Origin: Kappaphycus alvarezii | Lineage: Eukaryota > Rhodophyta > Florideophyceae > Gigartinales > Solieriaceae | NCBI GenBank assembly: GCA_002205965.3 | Contig: NADL03000663.1 | Location: 41,954 to 105,953 of the forward strand | DNA: 64,000 nt | Direction of reading: 5' to 3' | Shown here: in pieces, positions 58,601 to 64,000 of the stretch | Layout of the letters: each line of letters starts with the position of its first letter | How positions within the stretch are numbered: position 1 is the first letter of the stretch | Made by a program: the position numbers and the translations under genes | The notes under the pieces: model-generated | What the model saw: only the letters and a program-made list of their open reading frames with translations | The model's database searches: none | Told to the model about the DNA's origin: nothing

Positions 58601-61212
58601 ACGAGAATACCGTATCGGTCGAAGTCGAACTCTGTTCACCGACTGCATTGGCCTTCCCTAGGCAGAATTCGTCCTTAGCTTGTTCAGCTAGGAATTCTTC
58701 CACCGTAAACGGGTTTGCAGGTTCATCAACCTCTGCAAGTGCCATTACCTCCGGTAGGCCAATAATTCTATTTTCCCCGAGTTCGGATTCCCAATATGCG
58801 ACTACAGCGTCGTGGTAATCAAGCAAACTTTCGCTTCCAGCTTGTTCCGGTTCGGCGTTGCTTTCAACGATGAAACAGGGGACTTCATAGTCGATATCTG
58901 TGTCGTCTTCACCTTCCGTTCGGAGTCTAGATACACCATCAGCCAACTGATGCTTGATACCCGGGCGGTATTCCACATCATATTCATACTCGGCTAACCT
59001 CAACCGCCATCTCGCAAGCCGTCCGGATGCGTCGGCTAGATTCAAAATCCAACGTAGTGCATGGTGATCCGTACGGAGAGTAAACTTGTCGCCATAAAGG
59101 TAAGGTCGTAGAGTTAGAATTGACCAAACAACAGCTAGGCATTCCTTCTCGGTGGTTGAATAATTCTGTTCCGCTTTGGTCAAACTCCTACTCCAATACC
59201 CAACAGGCAGTTTGTCACCGTTCGGTTGTTCTTGTAGGAGTGTGCATCCGACTTGATACTCGCAAGCGTCAGTGTCCAATGTGTATTTATAACCGATGCG
59301 GGTAAAGCCAGGATAGGTGGTGATACCAACTTCTGTTTCAGCGTCATAAAGGCATCAAATTCTTCATCATCTAGGATACCGAATTCGAACGGACTTCCTT
59401 TTCCGGTCTTCTTGTTCAGCGGCGCGGCTATCTTGGCGAAACCCTTGATAAACCGACGGTAAACGTTGCACATTCCTAAAACGACCTTAATTCCGTCTGG
59501 TTAGTCGGTGGAAGCGCTCTTTTGATAGCATCGCAATTCCTGTTATCCACGAGGAGTTGACCCGGACGGATGACATGGCCCAGATACGCAACCTCTGCCT
59601 CGAAGAAGGTGCACTTCGCCAAGCGGAGCGTGACACCAGCGGCTCTTAAAAGGCTCAACACTTCTCTAACATGCTGAAAGTGTTCCGAAACGGTCTTAGA
59701 ATAAATGATGACGTCGTCCAAGTAAACAAGGGCATACTGCCACTTAACCCGTGAAAGGATTATATCGACAGCCCTTTGGAACGTCGCGGGAGCATTCTTA
59801 AGACCGAACGGCATACGGGTAAAGCGAAACAAACCATGATGGCTAGAAAAGGTAGTCTTGTCCCTATCCTCTTCCGGTATCTCGACTTGCCAGTAGCCAC
59901 TGTTACAGTCTAGAGTAGAAAAGACCGTAGCCTCTCCCAGCGAGTCGATACACTCATCCATCCTTGGTATAGGATAGGAATCCCGTACGGTTACAGCATT
60001 CAGTCTTCTATAATCTATACAAAAACGTAAGGTGCCGTCCTTCTTCGGCGCGAATACGACTGGACTGGCCCATTCCGACTGTGTGGGCTCAATCACTCCG
60101 GCGGATAACATTCGATCGATCTCTTTCTTCTCGAATTCTCTTGCTTTTGGCCCGGCACGGTACGGTTGTTGATAGATTGGCCTAGCATCTGGCGTGAGCT
60201 CAATTCGATGCTTAGCTATATCTATCTTTCCGAGACGGCCAGTCCACATTTCGGAGAACTCGTCCAACAAATTGAGGACATCCTTTCTTATTTTCTCTTC
60301 TTTCACACCGACGCGGACCTGATCATGCCAATCTGGTTGCAATCCTTCTTGGCCGATCGGTCTGTCACTCGATGTATAATTACGTTGCGACTGCCAATTT
60401 GGTACAGTCTTCTCGTCTCTGCTTGAACCGGTCGGTAAAATAGATTCAGAATTAGAGTCCTTACCCCCCTCCTTAAGATGAGGTGCCATCCTGGCAGCGG
60501 GAAGAGTGACGGACAAAATCCGAGCGGGTGCAGGTAGAGCGAGACCCACGACTGTATTCTTGGGGAGAGTTGCAGTCTTACTAGAAAAATTACTCATTAA
60601 AACGACGAACGGCCGGTTCGGGCGGATGTCCATGATCCCATTTGCCATAAGGGCGAGATGTTTGATTAAGGGTTTGGGATGATTCTGGACAAGGCACAAA
60701 CCACCGGTCGGACATTGAACACGAATTGAAACATGACTCATAGGGGGTATTGTTACATGGGAGGCAAGACGAATCTTCCGGGATCGGGACTCAAAGGAAA
60801 GGGCTTGGATAGACGTAGAACGTTTCGACTTTGTCTCCGTCTTCGGTAACGTTCTGCCAACAATAGTAACTGGTGGTGCATGATGAAATACAACTTTCCG
60901 GTCGGATGGTAAAATAGCGCGTACATGTTGATCAATAAATGTAGTACCCAGAATGCAATCGACGGCTAGATTACCAACCACCAGGAAACGAACACGAGTC
61001 TTCAATTCACCGATACGGACATTAAGATCAAGAGTACCCAAACATCGGATGGGTTTATTTGAAGCGTCCAATAAAGGGGGTGCGGCAACCGAACGGATAG
61101 ATGATTTCCAAGCATCCGGTAGGGTGCGCACATTCACGATATTTGGTCCCGCTCCGGTATCAAGGACAGTCGTTAAAGGAATCATTAACGACGGGTCCCG
61201 TCCAACGGTCAT
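58600..61212 (-). CDS. E5 protease, reverse transcriptase and RNase H
   Basis: The protease active site LDTGAGPNIV is near 61,135-61,165. RT blocks are FAPKKDGTLRFCIDYRRLN (near 60,030), TLDCNSGYWQVEI (near 59,890), MPFGLKNAPATFQ (near 59,795) and YLDDVIIYSK (near 59,710). RNase H follows, with TDACEYQVGCTL (near 59,260), a TDHHALRWI block (near 59,060) and YRPGIKHQLADGVSRL (near 58,940). Confidence 0.93.
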
Positions 61213-61364
61213 TGATACTTTGTAGTTGCGTTTCTTAAAGAAATAAAGAGAATCACCAGCACTAGAATCATAACGCAGAGAGAAATCAGACGACAGAGAG
61301 GAGGTCTTCCGTTCCGGTGTCCATCGAAGACCTTTAGAATTCCAAATCGGAAACGACGACGCCC

Positions 61365-63475
61365 CTACGCGTTTCCGGCATCGTTTTCCGACTCGGGGTT
61401 ATCTACTTGTCCCGGAAGAGGGAGTGTTTCAGTAATCCCCTCCTCGATAATGTTAACCGAATGCGGCGCACGGGATGGACCAATCTGCGGGGGTACCGCA
61501 GCGGAGTTGTCCTTGTTTGCCATAAAGCGGCGATAGTTTTGGCTACGGATCTGCATCAATTTCGACCGGTCGGTAGCATTCAAGTAAGGACAGACGACGT
61601 GGCCGGGATCCAAACAAAGACGACAGAATGGAGGTTTAGACCTGGACGGAGGGTTACCAGCGCGATTCACAGGAGTACTCACTGTATCGGCCGGCGAGCT
61701 TCCTTGAGGGGACTTCGGCTGCTGCATTGCTGCAGGTGACGATGGTCCGGACGGATAGAAACTCGAGGGCGGCGTTGAATACGTAGTCACGCTGTTACCC
61801 GTACGGTCACCTTGAGTTAAAGCAAGAACTTCCAAATCTTCAACCCGTTCGGTCACGGTTGAACTGTCTTCTTGCGAAGGACTTTCGATCGTTAACGCCC
61901 TTCCCGGTCGGTCGCGTGGTTGAAATCTTGTCTCTTTCGTTAACGGGTAACTTGTTGCTATATTCGATACCGGTCGGCGAGCTGTACGATACCCTTCTCC
62001 CAATGCGTGGGCATGATTGACTACTGTCTGATAATCCGCATTCGGGTGAGTGGCGAGATACAGCCGCACCTGTTTGCAAGTGGCAGGCAACAAGCCATCT
62101 ACGAACAACGATTTCAACCTCCGATCGGAAAATACAGTACCGCAACGGAGAGCTTTGTTCCACAACATCCGGGAATAGGACTCTTCGGTCATTGAAGAAC
62201 TTTGCTTAAAGTTCACAACTTCCGAATAGGCCATCGCGATTACCTCATCGGTTGCATACGTACGGAGTAGAAACTGAACCACTTCTTTGTACGAACGGAG
62301 CAACTCATGATGGTTTCTATCCATCGCCATCGAACCGCCGGTCATACGAGCTTGCACTAGCACTTCGGCTTGTCCGGTGAGGTAGAATTGGAAACACCAC
62401 ATGGCGGCCTGCTCCGGTACGGAATTCATGTTACAAGCGTCTTTGAACTTGGCCAAAAAGTTCAAAACCGCGATCGGATCTGATCCAGAGAACATGTGCG
62501 GTCTCATCTGGATGTCTATCTTCTTTCTGTATTTAACGATACTCCTCGACGACCCGTGAGAATCTGCCGAACGGAGTTCCAAACGATAGGTCTTGTAGTT
62601 CACTGCCTTCGTGAACAACTCATTCAACGGACGTAGCGGCTTCAACTTCTTACTAGACCTCTCTTTTTCTTCTTACCACGACGGGAGCTATCCGAACCGG
62701 ACGACGACGAACTGGATGAACTCGACGATTCCGAATCGGTACTCGCATCACTTGAATCGTGGGAACTCCGGCGACGGGAACCCTTCTTACTCTTCTTCTT
62801 CTTCTTGCGGCTTCGGCTCTTCTTCCGGCCATCATCGGAACTTGAACTTTCGAATTCCGAATCGGTACTAGTCTCCTCTTCTCGATACTTGCGACGCGAC
62901 CTTGATTTCTTCTTACCGTGACGGGAAGGAGAGCGATCATCATCACACTCACCACGTCCGCTACGGTGTTTGGGACTCGACTCTTCATCATTAGAGTCTC
63001 GTCCCCCAGCAGGGTTAACCGGAAAGTACGGTTGTTTCACATCCATGGGTGGAACAGCCGACTCCCGTAAAGGACTTGTATTACCGTGTTCGGTGTTTTT
63101 AAACTGTAAATGCCCAGACGGGCCTGGTAGACTCTTGGCGAGATTTCCGGTCGGTAGACTGCTCGAACTATCCGGTACGGGTTTAGACTCTTCGTCAGCT
63201 CTGAGTAATTCCTCGATGGGCATATTTGCAAAGCGCCTCATCAGAGCTGTAGTCTCCTCCCGAAGGAATGACATGACCATCGGCTCCGCAGCCTCGGCCA
63301 TTATGTCATACACCTTTGCTTGGAGCTCGGACTCCATAACCGAATGGACTTGTTCCTGCACCTCCTTCTTAACCATCTCCTGTACTTCGACCTTTAATTC
63401 CGAACGGATTTTCTTCTTCACTTCTTCTGTTGCATTATCAACTTCCGTACGGACTTGTGGACCCAGGGCATCCAA
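61365..63475 (-). CDS. E5 gag with long coiled-coil and SR-rich N-terminal part
   Basis: The N-terminal part (about 62,642-63,475) begins with a highly charged coiled-coil stretch (EEVKKKIRSELKVEVQEMV near 63,370). It ends in a serine/arginine/lysine-rich region with KKKKKSKKGSRRRSSHDSS near 62,780. A capsid-like part follows (about 61,900-62,645), and then a single zinc knuckle CRLCLDPGHVVC near 61,590-61,630. The SR/K-rich part is unusual for a Ty3/gypsy gag and suggests strong RNA binding or nuclear traffic. The first codon is not settled. Confidence 0.82.
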
Positions 63476-63919
63476 TACACGCGGGACGACCCTCGCTGTG
63501 TATCCACCGGGCCCTTTCCAAACCGATCGGTGATGTCATTCCGGACGGTGATGTCATGGCTCTTGCCAATCCACTGTCTCCGGACGGAGGTCCTGGAAAC
63601 AACTGATAGGGGGCCGAAGTAACGGGGTCGGCGGCACTTGTCGGCGTCGCTTGGTTCCGTGCACGGTCATGCAAATACCGTTCCGGTTCGGCGAGCGGCT
63701 TCGTCAGTGCCGACGGCGCACTGCGGGTGCTATGGGAAGACTGGGAGCCTTCCGGGCGGTCTACGGGGCGGACATCTTGACTTCGGTATCTTCTTCTTGA
63801 AGTACCGAACGGATAATACTGTGATTTTCGACTCTGCTTCTCTTGTTTTCCGGTGGCGTCTCTTCTCGAAACCTAAAACCGTACGGAATTAACCAAAAGG
63901 GGTTCTAGGTCGGGAGAGT
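63476..63919 (-). other. E5 leader between 5' LTR and gag
   Basis: 444 bp with short openings only, but six copies of CCGNNCGG (63,523, 63,541, 63,580, 63,752, 63,805 and 63,879). RNA packaging signals of LTR elements usually lie in this region. Confidence 0.6.
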
Positions 63920-64000
63920 TGAGGTATAAAACCGTTAGGGTTCACTTCTCTCTTACCTAACGGACGTCTCCGTTCGGGAAAGGGAAGGACCTCGGTAGAT
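63920..64000 (-). repeat. E5 5' LTR, first 81 bp
   Basis: Matches 53,029-53,109 with very few differences; cut by the end of the window. Confidence 0.9.

Larger units (their letters stand above)
53029..63977. repeat. Dispersed CCGNNCGG motif array
   Basis: 77 exact copies counted by eye, the first at 53,079-53,086 and the last at 63,970-63,977, about one per 140 bp. They lie in LTR, spacer and genes alike. Uniform composition predicts 2-3. Further copies with three or four central bases are common. I noticed none in 1-53,028. Confidence 0.88.
53029..64000 (-). mobile_element. E5: Ty3/gypsy element with opposite-strand extra gene region
   Basis: Minus-strand gag-pol element inserted in the right LTR of E4. 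Its left LTR (53,029-53,548) starts TGAGGTATAAAAC. The same sequence starts again at 63,920 and runs out of the window. Order on the minus strand is gag, protease, RT, RNase H, integrase; then on the plus strand, between integrase and 3' LTR, a further coding-like region. It looks close to whole, with about four interruptions. Base composition is richer in CG than its neighbours because of the repeated CCGNNCGG motif. No standard TGG primer site follows the LTR. Confidence 0.92.

Noticed and set aside
63900-63919. Primer-binding site of E5
   Set aside because: No TGG-starting sequence follows the 5' LTR on the minus strand; priming mode left open.

Overview
The window looks like a repeat-rich compartment of a eukaryotic, probably fungal, genome. 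Support for a fungus is indirect: a chromodomain-bearing Ty3/gypsy chromovirus, other Ty3/gypsy and Ty1/copia elements in compact form, and one candidate intron of only 54 bases (GTAAGT...CAG). I see no rRNA, no intact tRNA and no host gene that I can name, so the species and even the phylum stay open.

Layout. (1) Positions 1-37,352 are a tandem array of a unit of about 6.6 kb. Copy A (1-30,185) is swollen by insertions, copy B (30,186-36,958) is almost free of them, and copy C (36,959-37,352) stops being near-identical abruptly but continues as a diverged relative to about 37,590. Copy A carries a young Ty3/gypsy element E1 (1,290-8,771, TSD atatc) and a related, older element E2 (10,768-26,686, TSD cactg). 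E2 is itself split by a chromovirus E3 (14,695-21,364, TSD gtact). Every empty site can be read in copy B or in the sister element, so boundaries are exact and the order is clear: tandem duplication, then E2, then E3 inside E2, with E1 apparently youngest by LTR identity. (2) Positions 37,353-43,773 hold AT-rich sequence with only short unrecognised frames. (3) Positions 43,779-44,499 are a solo LTR of the E1 family. (4) Positions 44,505-46,478 hold a micro-insertion, a perfect 17-bp hairpin, a foldback and a possible two-exon fragment. (5) Positions 46,479-53,028 are a Ty1/copia element E4 whose right LTR is interrupted by (6) a Ty3/gypsy element E5 (53,029 to beyond 64,000, gag-pol on the minus strand, with an extra gene-like region on the opposite strand).

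Most interesting signals. E5 is saturated with the 8-mer CCG-NN-CGG: I count 77 exact copies by eye in 11 kb, against 2-3 expected, and noticed none in the preceding 53 kb. The inner dinucleotide is strand-biased, and the bias flips where E5's coding strand flips; the sites checked fall in all three codon phases. E1 and E2 carry two tandem paralogous domains of about 110 aa after the integrase. E1 and E2 share body and R-U5 but have unrelated U3 regions, and the U3 of E2 encodes an acidic protein. A family of tiny insertions (44-144 bp) shares one constant end, has variable other ends and makes 8-10 bp target duplications. E3 carries a two-zinc-finger frame and a tRNA-like Pol III box pair in its leader.

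LTR elements are treated as fossils: families, parts, relative ages and rough numbers of interruptions are given, not the individual lesions. All counts and alignments were made by eye.
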